A DNA stretch of 32,951 bases from assembly GCA_022779345.1 (NCBI GenBank), contig JALFTG010000005.1, positions 1 to 32,951 of the forward strand, written 5' to 3'. Position numbers and translations under genes: made by a program. Below, piece by piece: positions 1-6,996 of this stretch (positions are counted from its first letter, which is position 1; each line of letters begins with the position of its first letter). Below the pieces are notes generated by a model. That model had not been told where the DNA came from. It worked only from the letters and a program-made list of their open reading frames with translations, and made no database searches. Source of the stretch: Oscillospiraceae bacterium. GTDB lineage: Bacteria > Bacillota > Clostridia > Oscillospirales > Oscillospiraceae.

Positions 1-69
1 ACCATGAACCTGCTGACACCCTTTATTTCCGACCTGACCAAGAGAAAGACACTGGGGGGTGTGAAATAA
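1..69 (+). CDS. rnfD: RnfD C-terminal end (partial)
   Basis: Only the last 22 codons are in the window; the reading frame enters from the left edge. The residues (TMNLLTPFISDLTKRKTLGG, then VK and a TAA stop) resemble the C-terminal tail of RnfD/NqrB-family membrane subunits, which typically ends with Asn-Leu-hydrophobic-Pro-Leu-Ile-Asp-x-x-Thr-(Lys/Arg). The stop overlaps the ATG of the next gene by one base (TAATG), and the next gene is rnfG, matching the usual rnfC-D-G-E-A order. RnfD is the integral membrane subunit carrying a covalent FMN, but none of that part is visible. The call rests mainly on gene order. Confidence 0.75.
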   Translation, partial: TMNLLTPFISDLTKRKTLGGVK

Positions 70-1352
70 TGAAAGTTCTGAAATCCGCACTCTGCCTGAT
101 CCTGATTGTCGCCGTGTTTTCTCTGGCGATGTTCGGACTGAATTTCTACACCGGCCCCCTGGCGGAAGCCAATCAGGCCGGAAGCGCACTGGCGCCTCTG
201 CTGGCTGTCATGCCCGATGGGGCAGCCTTTGGCGGGGACGCGCTGATCTATGACGCCCAGGACGCCGCTTCCTCCGCTCTGACGGATGTGGGCGAGGAGG
301 TCCTGCGGATCTACCGGGAGGCAAACGGAAACGGCTATGCCATCCAGTGCCAGACCATTGGCAACTATACGGGCGATCCCATGGAACTGACCTTCGGCGT
401 TGACGCCGAGGGCAAGGTCTGCGGCATCCAGGTGGACAATTACACCGACTCCATCGATGCCCGGACCCAGGATGAGAATTTCCTGCCCTCCTTCCTGGGT
501 CAGGATTCCACCCTGGCGGAAGTCAGTCTGGTGGCGGGCTGCACTTTCTCCTCCTCCTCGATCCGCAACGCGGTCCTGGCGGGTATGGAGGCCCTGACCG
601 CCAATAATCTGGTGAGCGCAGGCGTGAAGAGCCCCGCCCAGATTCTGACGGAGCTGATCCCCGAAGTGGCCCCCGGCATGGCCCAGGGCGGCGTTCTGAA
701 GGCCACGGAGATCACTCCCTCCGGCAGTATGGAAGCTGCTTATCAGGCCGATAACGGCACCGGATTTGCCTTCATTATCGACGAAGCATCCGGTTCCTTC
801 CTGACGATGGTCAACGCCATGGGCGGCTGCGCTGTGTACGATGTGGACGGAAACGATGTGACCGGAAGCCATGACGCGCTGGTTCAGGAGGCCAGAACCG
901 CTGCCGCCGCCAACCAGCAGGATTTCGCCGAAGCCTGCCAAAGCAAGCTCCAGCGGATGTACGAAGGCGCGGCGGACATCAACCCCGTGGAGCTGAACAC
1001 TTTTAGCACGGTAGTCTACGCCGCCGGATTCCGGTTTGAAAACACGGATTACACGATCTTCTACTGCCGTCCCACGGGCTTTGACCAGATGGATGTCTAT
1101 GTCGTTCTGGATACGGCCGGCGCCATCGCCAAAGTGGATGCCAAGCAGCTCTTCTTTGACACCGACTATTTCCCGGTGGACGACACGGTTGATCAGCCCG
1201 CCTACAAGGCCGGCTTTGCCGGCATGACCGCCGACAGCTTCCCGGCTGACGCCGGCGTGATTTCCGGCGCTACCATGACCTCGAACGCGGTGCGTCTGGC
1301 AATCGCGGATGCCTTCGCTGCCTTTTCGCAACTGCAGAATGGAGGGGAATGA
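69..1352 (+). CDS. rnfG: RnfG-like flavoprotein with duplicated FMN-binding region
   Basis: This is the RnfG/NqrC-type subunit, which carries a covalently bound FMN outside the membrane and passes electrons within the Rnf complex. Residues 4-29 form one N-terminal membrane anchor. At 427 residues it is about twice the usual RnfG length (roughly 180-220). Two FMN_bind-like segments are visible: one at about 88-178 ending in GCTFSSSS (candidate flavinylated Thr159), the other at about 310-420 ending in SGATMTS (candidate Thr402). The region between (about 205-300) may be a degenerate third unit or linker. The second motif is the better match to the ApbE flavinylation consensus; the first has Cys in place of Ala. 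The gene is translationally coupled to rnfD upstream and overlaps the rnfE region downstream. Confidence 0.85.
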   Translation: MKVLKSALCLILIVAVFSLAMFGLNFYTGPLAEANQAGSALAPLLAVMPDGAAFGGDALIYDAQDAASSALTDVGEEVLRIYREANGNGYAIQCQTIGNYTGDPMELTFGVDAEGKVCGIQVDNYTDSIDARTQDENFLPSFLGQDSTLAEVSLVAGCTFSSSSIRNAVLAGMEALTANNLVSAGVKSPAQILTELIPEVAPGMAQGGVLKATEITPSGSMEAAYQADNGTGFAFIIDEASGSFLTMVNAMGGCAVYDVDGNDVTGSHDALVQEARTAAAANQQDFAEACQSKLQRMYEGAADINPVELNTFSTVVYAAGFRFENTDYTIFYCRPTGFDQMDVYVVLDTAGAIAKVDAKQLFFDTDYFPVDDTVDQPAYKAGFAGMTADSFPADAGVISGATMTSNAVRLAIADAFAAFSQLQNGGE

Positions 1353-1354
1353 GA

Positions 1355-1963
1355 ATGAAACAGAATAAAACCTCTTACCTCGTGGGCGGAAGCCCCGCTG
1401 CGCTGCTGACTCTGGCTGCCGCTTTTGTTATGGCCTCCAGTGCGGACCTCCGGGCCGCAGTCGGGATGAGTGTCATGGTCATTGCGTCCATGCTCCTGTC
1501 CGCCATCGTGATGGGCGCTTTGGGCAGATGCATTCCTGACGGCGTCCGGCTGCCCGCCAATCTGCTCATCATCACGGGCTGTGTCTCCCTGATCCATATG
1601 CTGATGCAGGCGCATTTTCCGGTGGCAGTGAACCTTCTGGGCGTCTATCTGGCAGCCCTGGCCGCCAGCCCCATGATGGTTCAGAATGCGGAAGGCGACG
1701 GGGAAGCCGGGCTGGGCATGACCGTCCGGACGGCGCTGACCACAGCGCTGTTTCTGGCCACTGTCATGATTGTCTGCGCGCTGATCCGGGAAGCCCTGGG
1801 CAGCGCAAGCATCTGGGGACATTCCATCGCTTTTCTGGAGCCGGTCAAGGTCCCGATCCTGTCCGGCGCGTTCGGCGGCTATCTGGTGACAGCCATCGTC
1901 ATGGCGGTGATCAATGCCGTTGCCGCACCCCGGCAGACTGAGAAAGAGGAGGATGGCAAATGA
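1355..1963 (+). CDS. rnfE: RnfE-like membrane subunit without cluster cysteines
   Basis: This is a 202-residue polytopic membrane protein of the RnfE/NqrD family, which with RnfA forms the membrane core of the Rnf complex. I chose ATG 1355 because GGAGGGG at 1341-1347 lies 7 bases upstream; ATG 1349 is also in frame but only one base from that site. The sequence aligns along its length with E. coli RsxE, including the stretch around AVQMLINAY (here LIHMLMQAHF) and the LREIIG helix (here IREALG). The two cysteines that ligate the shared [2Fe-2S] cluster are absent: the GLCP position is Ala22 and the NC(I/A)V position is Pro106. It overlaps rnfA by 4 bases. Confidence 0.82.
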   Translation: MKQNKTSYLVGGSPAALLTLAAAFVMASSADLRAAVGMSVMVIASMLLSAIVMGALGRCIPDGVRLPANLLIITGCVSLIHMLMQAHFPVAVNLLGVYLAALAASPMMVQNAEGDGEAGLGMTVRTALTTALFLATVMIVCALIREALGSASIWGHSIAFLEPVKVPILSGAFGGYLVTAIVMAVINAVAAPRQTEKEEDGK

Positions 1964-2517
1964 GTGCAAAAGTAATTTTCGGCATCCTGCTGGCCGGGGT
2001 CCTTTCCAACAACTATGCGATGCTCCAATTTCTGGGCACCGGCACCGTGCTGCAGAACAGCCGTCCCGCCAAACAGTCCCTGGTTCTGGGTCTGGGCACC
2101 ACCGTGGTCATGCTCCTGTGCACGCTGATCACCTGGCCCATCAACACCTGTGTGCTGGCGCAGGCGGAGTACCTGCAGACCATGGCGTTCATGGTCGTGC
2201 TGATCGCTGTTGTGGAGCTGGTCCACGCCCTTGCCTGCAAGGTGCTGGACGGATTCTGCCATGCCGACTTTGTGAAATTCGGTATCAACAGCGCCGTTCT
2301 GGGCCTGTGCATCCAGAATACGGACCTCGGCCTCGGAGAGGCCCTGATCACCGCTCTGGCTGTCGGCATCGGCTTTACGCTGGTTCTGATCCTGTACTCC
2401 CGTCTGCTGGAGGAGCAGTGGGATGAAGAAGCCATCCCCGCACCGTTCCGGGGTCTGCCTGTCTCCCTGCTGACCGCCGGAATGATCGCTCTGGCCCTGA
2501 TGGCGCTGAACTTCTGA
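1960..2517 (+). CDS. rnfA: RnfA-like membrane subunit without cluster cysteines
   Basis: This 185-residue protein is a clear RnfA/NqrE homologue, the inverted-topology partner of RnfE in the membrane. Hallmarks are the NNY..LQFLG start (residues 17-26), the PINTCVLAQAEYLQTMAF middle and the IPAPFRG..VSLLTAG signature near the C-terminus, which matches VPAPFRG..IALITAG of E. coli RsxA. The two family cysteines that hold the intramembrane [2Fe-2S] cluster are replaced: GLCP is GTGT (Gly28) and NCAVLG is NSAVLG (Ser111). ATG 1960 has an AGGAGG site 6 bases upstream and overlaps the rnfE stop (ATGA). It is the last gene of the operon, since a terminator follows where rnfB is often found. Confidence 0.88.
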   Translation: MSAKVIFGILLAGVLSNNYAMLQFLGTGTVLQNSRPAKQSLVLGLGTTVVMLLCTLITWPINTCVLAQAEYLQTMAFMVVLIAVVELVHALACKVLDGFCHADFVKFGINSAVLGLCIQNTDLGLGEALITALAVGIGFTLVLILYSRLLEEQWDEEAIPAPFRGLPVSLLTAGMIALALMALNF

Positions 2518-2555
2518 GACCATAAAACGCCTGACGGCAGGAACATCAAAAAACT

Positions 2556-2606
2556 ATCCACCGGGATGACCCATTACGGGTTCATCCCGGTGGATTTTGT
2601 ATTTTT
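2556..2606 (+). terminator. Rho-independent terminator of the rnf operon
   Basis: An inverted repeat of about 17 bp (ATCCACCGGGATGACCC at 2556-2572 against its near-perfect complement at 2578-2595, with one bulged base) is followed by TTTTGTATTTTT. It lies 38 bases after the rnfA stop. Confidence 0.85.
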
Positions 2607-2643
2607 CTGATCCGGAAAAAGCCGGAAAGCCCGGATACCCAAT

Positions 2644-2676
2644 AAAAAATGCCTTGCAGCGCAGGTGCTGCAAGGC
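2644..2676 (-). terminator. Terminator of the tRNA-Pro gene
   Basis: A perfect 10-bp stem (GCCTTGCAGC at 2651-2660 with GCTGCAAGGC at 2667-2676) is followed, on the minus strand, by a run of six T. It sits just after the encoded CCA end of the tRNA. Confidence 0.85.
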
Positions 2677-2683
2677 AAAAAGC

Positions 2684-2759
2684 TGGTCGGAGTAGGCAGA
2701 TTTGAACTGCCGGCCTCTTGGTCCCGAACCAAGCGCGCTACCAACTGCGCTATACCCCG
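2684..2759 (-). tRNA. tRNA-Pro (anticodon CGG)
   Basis: On the minus strand the sequence folds as a complete 76-base tRNA including an encoded 3' CCA. The acceptor stem pairs CGGGGTA with TACTCCG (one G-T wobble), the discriminator is A, the D arm reads GCGCAGTTGGTAGCGC, and the anticodon arm is CTTGG-TTCGGGA-CCAAG, giving anticodon CGG for codon CCG. The T loop is TTCAAAT. It is a single-gene transcription unit with its own promoter (2773-2801) and terminator, placed between the rnf operon and the M23/M50 pair and opposite to both. Confidence 0.95.
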
Positions 2760-2772
2760 AAATAGCTTTCCT

Positions 2773-2801
2773 ATTATAGTCATTTTTCCAGCGGTTGTCA
2801 A
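2773..2801 (-). promoter_or_regulatory. Sigma-A promoter of tRNA-Pro
   Basis: On the minus strand a consensus TTGACA (2796-2801), a 17-base spacer and a consensus TATAAT (2773-2778) end 13 bases before the mature tRNA 5' end. Perfect boxes with ideal spacing, as expected for a stable-RNA promoter. Confidence 0.93.
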
Positions 2802-2880
2802 GAGTCTTTTCACACCCTGTCCCCAGGGCAGGCATATGCCCGTCCCGGCGGGCATATCCTGTTTCGGGAGGCGATGGGCT

Positions 2881-3735
2881 GTGAAAGACATTCAGCTGTA
2901 TATTGCGTCCGCCATCTTCGTGCTGGTCACGGTCCTGAAGCTGCTGCTGCCGGACGCCACAGAGACGGTCCGGGGCAGGGTGGTGACCGCCATTGACCGG
3001 GATATGGACTATCAGGCGGTGATCACCCGGCTGGGCAGCGCCATGACGGATGATCCGGTACAGACGGTGATGGCCCGGCTGCGGGGAGAAGAACCGGCGC
3101 AGGAGGTTTACAGGCCGGACACGGTGAAGAATCTGCAGGAGGAGACTGCATCCATCCTGCCCGAGGGCTGGGTGAGCAGCACGCCCATCCCGGCGGAGAC
3201 AGCTGCCCCGGAATCCACACCGGCCCCCACGCCCACACCGGATCCGGTGCCTGAACGGGTGCGGGCGGCAGTGGACGCTTTCCTGACTGAACAGGCGGCA
3301 TATTCCGACTATGACCTGCCCGCCACGGTGAGCTACGATTCCCTCGATATCCCCTTTGATTACACCGCCCCGGTGTCCGGGGCCACCTCTTCCGGTTTCG
3401 GCTACCGGGAACACCCCATTGAGAATGTGGTGAAATTCCATTACGGCACCGACTACGCCGTGAACAGCGGCACGGACATTCTCTCCTTTGCTGATGGCAC
3501 CGTAACAGAGGTGAACTGGGACGATGGTTACGGCAATTACATCCGCATCCGCCATGAGGACGGCTGGTCCACGCTGTATGCCCATTGCTCCCAGACCTAT
3601 GTTCAGGCGGGGCAGACTGTGACAAAAGGGGAGCGGATCGCCCTGGTGGGGGACACCGGAGAGACCACCGGCCCCCATCTCCACTTTGAATTGCTCCACA
3701 ACGGCCTGTACACCAACCCGGAGTTTTTCCTGTGA
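2881..3735 (+). CDS. Membrane-anchored M23 (LytM-type) metallopeptidase, SpoIVFA-like
   Basis: A 284-residue protein with one N-terminal membrane segment (about residues 7-25), a variable region, a Pro/Thr linker (PAPTPTPDPVP, 114-124) and a C-terminal M23 domain (about 165-284). All metal and catalytic positions of an active M23 peptidase are visible: His187/Asp191 in HYGTD, His235 in YAHCS, and His266/His268 in HLHFE. The start is GTG 2881, about 9 bases after a GGGAGG site; an open frame extends upstream through the tRNA gene but has no support. It overlaps the next gene, an M50 protease, by 4 bases. This pairing recalls SpoIVFA-SpoIVFB, where the LytM-like membrane protein controls the M50 protease during sporulation. 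That role is an inference from context; it could instead act on peptidoglycan. Confidence 0.82.
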   Translation: MKDIQLYIASAIFVLVTVLKLLLPDATETVRGRVVTAIDRDMDYQAVITRLGSAMTDDPVQTVMARLRGEEPAQEVYRPDTVKNLQEETASILPEGWVSSTPIPAETAAPESTPAPTPTPDPVPERVRAAVDAFLTEQAAYSDYDLPATVSYDSLDIPFDYTAPVSGATSSGFGYREHPIENVVKFHYGTDYAVNSGTDILSFADGTVTEVNWDDGYGNYIRIRHEDGWSTLYAHCSQTYVQAGQTVTKGERIALVGDTGETTGPHLHFELLHNGLYTNPEFFL

Positions 3736-4316
3736 GGGGGGCGGCGTTTGACCTGACCCCCGGCGGGATACTCCTGCTGGCGGTGCTGTATTTTTTGGGA
3801 GATGTGCAGATTTTCGCGGCGCTGCTTTTCAGTGCGGCGATCCATGAATGGGGGCACGGGGCGGCGCTGAAACTCTGCGGCTGCCGGGTCACCCGGGTGC
3901 GGCTGGACGGCACGGGATTGTGCATGGACTACCGGGGCCCCCGGCTGTCCCGGCCGAAAGCTTTTTTCGTGGCGGCGGCCGGACCGGCGGCAGGGGCGCT
4001 GGGGGCGTGGGTGACCTCCTTCTGGGGCAACTGGTTCGGAAGTCCGTTCCTGCTCCTGTGTGCAGGAACCGGCCTGATCCTGACGGTGTTCAATCTCCTG
4101 CCCGCCCGGCCTCTGGACGGCTGGCGGATGCTCACGGCCCTGTGCCCGCCGCTGGCGGAGCCGGTGAGTTTCGCGGCCGCCCTGACCGTCATGACCGCGG
4201 GACTGTGGTGTGCGGCCCGGGGCACAGGCATCGGCCTGGCAGTGATCGGAGCAATCCTGCTGTGGCAGGGAAGCGGAGAAGATGCCCGTCTGCCCCGGAG
4301 AAAATATGTCGCATAA
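3732..4316 (+). CDS. M50 family intramembrane metalloprotease, SpoIVFB-like
   Basis: A 194-residue polytopic membrane protein with both site-2-protease signatures: HEWGH at residues 38-42 (zinc-binding HExxH) and NLLPARPLDG at 121-130 (the Asp129 zinc ligand). Family members cut transmembrane or membrane-proximal segments; SpoIVFB activates pro-sigma-K. The GTG start at 3732 overlaps the stop of the M23 gene (GTGA), with GGAG at 3720-3723 as ribosome-binding site, so the two are translationally coupled. It is shorter than B. subtilis SpoIVFB (about 288 residues) and has no CBS domain after the membrane part. The specific sporulation role is inferred from the pairing; the protease family is secure. 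Confidence 0.85.
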   Translation: MRGAAFDLTPGGILLLAVLYFLGDVQIFAALLFSAAIHEWGHGAALKLCGCRVTRVRLDGTGLCMDYRGPRLSRPKAFFVAAAGPAAGALGAWVTSFWGNWFGSPFLLLCAGTGLILTVFNLLPARPLDGWRMLTALCPPLAEPVSFAAALTVMTAGLWCAARGTGIGLAVIGAILLWQGSGEDARLPRRKYVA

Positions 4317-4404
4317 ATCACAGCTTGTCAAAAATGCCTCACGGAGTTTGCCTGTGCAGGCGCAAATCAAGCTCTTTTAAACACCTGAAGGAGACTCGAA
4401 AGAC

Positions 4405-4437
4405 CACCGCCCCTGATGTCCTGCATCAGGGGCGGTG
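4405..4437. terminator. Probable bidirectional terminator between convergent genes
   Basis: A perfect 14-bp stem (CACCGCCCCTGATG at 4405-4418 and its complement at 4424-4437) with a 5-base loop lies between the M50 gene and the minus-strand lipoprotein gene. The T tracts are weak on both sides, so termination strength is uncertain. Confidence 0.6.
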
Positions 4438-4445
4438 TAATGCGT

Positions 4446-5006
4446 TTATTCGGGGGAGAGTTCATCGAAAGTGATGGTCACGGCCACGCCGTCATCACAG
4501 CCGGAATTATGAAAATCCGTGAGTTGTGAACCGGTCCACTGGCCGCTTTCATACCCAAGGCAGGCGTACAGTGTAATTTCCTGACCGGAAACAACGGAAA
4601 CCTTTTCATTCAGCGGTGCAGATGCATAGGCGATGGTATTCCGGTAAGGCACATCGGAAACCGGAATTGTTACAGTGGCAGTCTCATTGATCAGAAACAC
4701 CGTCAGTTCGCCGGTCTCCTTTTCAAAATTCAGACCGATGCGGCTGATCCCTTCATTGGAAAAATTGTCCGCGACGATACGGCTGGTCCAGATGCCGTCC
4801 TGACAGGTCCAGACCTCCACCTGTCCGGCATCCAGAGACGGATCGATGCTGCAGTCGAAAAATGCGACATCTCCGAACAGGCTCAGGATCTCCTGCGTAT
4901 CTTTGGGAAAGGAAACCGGACTGATACTGGAAGAACCGGCCCCGCATCCGGCAAGCAGCAGTGCTGGCAGAACCACCGCCGGGATCATCCGTCTGAGCTG
5001 TTTCAT
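4446..5006 (-). CDS. Lipoprotein of unknown function
   Basis: A 186-residue secreted protein with a lipoprotein signal peptide: KQLRR, a hydrophobic core, then the lipobox LLAGC with Cys21 as the lipidated residue, followed by a short Gly/Ser linker. The mature part is acidic and rich in beta-forming residues (for example TATVTIPVSD and KVSVVSGQEITLYA), suggesting a small extracytoplasmic beta domain. I do not recognise a family. It is a monocistronic unit with its own sigma-A promoter (5042-5071) divergent from the radical SAM gene, and ends at the hairpin 4405-4437. The GGGGAA before ATG is a weak ribosome-binding site. Confidence 0.8.
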   Translation of the reverse strand: MKQLRRMIPAVVLPALLLAGCGAGSSSISPVSFPKDTQEILSLFGDVAFFDCSIDPSLDAGQVEVWTCQDGIWTSRIVADNFSNEGISRIGLNFEKETGELTVFLINETATVTIPVSDVPYRNTIAYASAPLNEKVSVVSGQEITLYACLGYESGQWTGSQLTDFHNSGCDDGVAVTITFDELSPE

Positions 5007-5041
5007 AGTATTCCCCGTTTCATAGGTCTGTTTCTATGACG

Positions 5042-5071
5042 ATTGTACCACGGGAAAAGTTCCTGTGTCAA
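5042..5071 (-). promoter_or_regulatory. Sigma-A promoter of the lipoprotein gene
   Basis: On the minus strand TTGACA (5066-5071), an 18-base spacer and TACAAT (5042-5047) point toward the lipoprotein gene, giving a leader of about 30 bases. Confidence 0.75.
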
Positions 5072-5088
5072 AACTGAAATGTTTTCCC

Positions 5089-5117
5089 TTGTCAAATCCG
5101 GTGTCTTAGGGTACAAT
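5089..5117 (+). promoter_or_regulatory. Sigma-A promoter of the radical SAM operon
   Basis: TTGTCA (5089-5094), a 17-base spacer and TACAAT (5112-5117) lie 43 bases upstream of the radical SAM start. It is back-to-back with the lipoprotein promoter; the two -35 boxes are 17 bases apart. Confidence 0.82.
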
Positions 5118-5160
5118 AAACAGATATCGAACGGCCTGCGGCCGGATCAGGAGAAACAGA

Positions 5161-6996
5161 ATGGATAAACGACTGGAACGCATCCTGCCAAGGGTGCAGA
5201 AACCCGCACGGTACACCGGCGGGGAATACAATCAGATCATCAAGGACAAAGCGGAAGTGGACCTGCGCATGGCCTTCTGCTTCCCGGATACTTATGAGAT
5301 CGGGATGTCCAACATCGGTATGCGCATCCTGTACGGGGTCATCAACCAGATGCCCGGCGTGTGGTGCGAGCGGGTGTTCGCCCCCTGGGGCGATATGCGG
5401 GAGGAGATGCTCCAGGCCGGCATCCCCCTGTATGCCCTGGAGAGCGGCGACCCGGTGGCGGAGTTCGATGTGCTGGGCTTCTCCATCGGCTATGAGATGG
5501 CCTATACCACCGTGCTGGATATGCTTCATCTCTCCGGCATCCCCCTGCGCTCCGCCGACCGGCCGGACCTGGTGCCTCTGGTGTTCGCCGGGGGAACCAG
5601 CTGTGTGAACCCGGAGCCCATGGCGGACTTCATGGACCTCATGGTCATCGGGGAAGGGGAGGAAGTGGACTGCGAGGTGCTGGAGCTGTTCCGCAAGGCC
5701 CGGAACGAGGGCTGGAGCAAGCGGCAGTTCCTGATCGCCGCCTCCCGCATCGAGGGTGTGTATGTGCCCTCCCTCTATGAGCATACTTACAATCCCGACG
5801 GCACGCTCGCCTCCGTCACACCCCTGGAAGGGGCGCCGGAGCGGGTGCGAAAGCGGATCATTGAGGATATGGACAGCGTGTATTTCCCCCTGCACCCCAT
5901 CGTGCCCTCCACGGAGATCGTTCATGACCGGGTGAATGTGGAACTGTTCCGGGGCTGTATCCGGGGCTGCCGGTTCTGCCAGGCGGGGTATGTGTACCGC
6001 CCGGTGCGGGCGAAAAGCCCGGAGACCGTGGCCCGGCAGGGCATTGAGCTGCTGAAAAACACCGGCTATCAGGAGGCCACCCTCATGAGCCTGTCCTCCA
6101 GCGACTACCGCCACCTGTCCGAGACCTGTGACGCCATGCTGGAGTGGTGCGAGCCCCGGTCCTGCTCCCTATCCCTGCCCTCCCTCCGGGCGGACAACTT
6201 CTCCATGGACATCATGCAGCGCATCCAGAAGGTACGCAAAGGCGGCCTGACCTTCGCCCCCGAAGCGGGCAGCCAGCGCCTGCGGGACGCCATCAATAAA
6301 AATGTGAAGGAAGAAGACCTGCTGAACTCCTGCCGGGTGGCCTTCGAGGGCGGCTGGAACGGCGTGAAGCTGTACTTTATGCTGGGCCTGCCCACGGAGA
6401 CGGACGAGGATGTACTGGGCATCTCCGAGATTGCCAACCAGGTGCTCCACACCTGGCGGGAGCATTCCCCCAACAAGAACCGGGGGGTGCGCATCACCGT
6501 GAGCACCTCCATGTTCATTCCCAAGCCTCATTCCCCCTTCCAGTGGGAGGCCCAGGTGCCCATGGAGGAGTATATGCGGAAGGTGACCCTCCTCCGGGAT
6601 TCCATTAAGGCCCGGAATGTGACCTATAACTGGCACGACGCCCAGACCAGCCTGATCGAGGCGGTTCTGTCCCGTGGCGACCGCCGGGTGGGCGCTGCCA
6701 TTGAGGAAGTCTGGCGCACCGGCGGCTTCCTGGACGCCTGGAGCGACTATTTTGATTTTGACCGGTGGATGAAGGCCTTTGCGGTCTGCGGCATTGACCC
6801 GGCGTTCTATGCCTGCCGGGAACGGAGCAGAGAAGAGGTGCTGCCCTGGGATGTGATCGATGTGGGCGTGCGGAAAGACCACCTGTGGCATGAGCGGGAG
6901 ATGGCCTATCAGTCCCAGCTGTCCCCGGACTGCCGGAAACAGTGCACCGGCTGCGGCGCCGCCGGCCTGCTGAAAGGAGGCGTCTGCGATGCTTAA
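5161..6996 (+). CDS. B12-binding-like radical SAM protein (TIGR03960-type)
   Basis: A 611-residue radical SAM protein. The N-terminal third resembles a B12-binding domain (MSNIGMRILYGVINQ onward), and the radical SAM [4Fe-4S] motif is C266-I-R-G-C270-R-F-C273. Further family features are the QAGYVYRPVR stretch just after the motif, TFAPEAGSQRLR and a Cys-rich C-terminus (CRKQCTGCG). Its length and its overlap with a DUF2344 gene match the TIGR03960/TIGR03936 pair widespread in Clostridia. The substrate is unknown to me; linkage to ribosomal and RNA-maturation genes suggests an RNA or ribosome role but is not proof. AGGAG lies 7 bases before ATG 5161. Confidence 0.88.
   Translation: MDKRLERILPRVQKPARYTGGEYNQIIKDKAEVDLRMAFCFPDTYEIGMSNIGMRILYGVINQMPGVWCERVFAPWGDMREEMLQAGIPLYALESGDPVAEFDVLGFSIGYEMAYTTVLDMLHLSGIPLRSADRPDLVPLVFAGGTSCVNPEPMADFMDLMVIGEGEEVDCEVLELFRKARNEGWSKRQFLIAASRIEGVYVPSLYEHTYNPDGTLASVTPLEGAPERVRKRIIEDMDSVYFPLHPIVPSTEIVHDRVNVELFRGCIRGCRFCQAGYVYRPVRAKSPETVARQGIELLKNTGYQEATLMSLSSSDYRHLSETCDAMLEWCEPRSCSLSLPSLRADNFSMDIMQRIQKVRKGGLTFAPEAGSQRLRDAINKNVKEEDLLNSCRVAFEGGWNGVKLYFMLGLPTETDEDVLGISEIANQVLHTWREHSPNKNRGVRITVSTSMFIPKPHSPFQWEAQVPMEEYMRKVTLLRDSIKARNVTYNWHDAQTSLIEAVLSRGDRRVGAAIEEVWRTGGFLDAWSDYFDFDRWMKAFAVCGIDPAFYACRERSREEVLPWDVIDVGVRKDHLWHEREMAYQSQLSPDCRKQCTGCGAAGLLKGGVCDA

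Noticed and set aside
2665..2880. Upstream extension of the M23 peptidase frame to an ATG at 2665
   Set aside because: It would run through the tRNA-Pro gene and its promoter on the other strand; GTG 2881 has a proper ribosome-binding site and starts just before the membrane anchor.
4317..4404. Possible structured RNA or riboswitch after the M50 gene
   Set aside because: AGCTTG/CAAGCT arms and an inner GCCTGTGCAGGC stem can be drawn, but no known riboswitch core is recognisable and no downstream plus-strand gene would be controlled.
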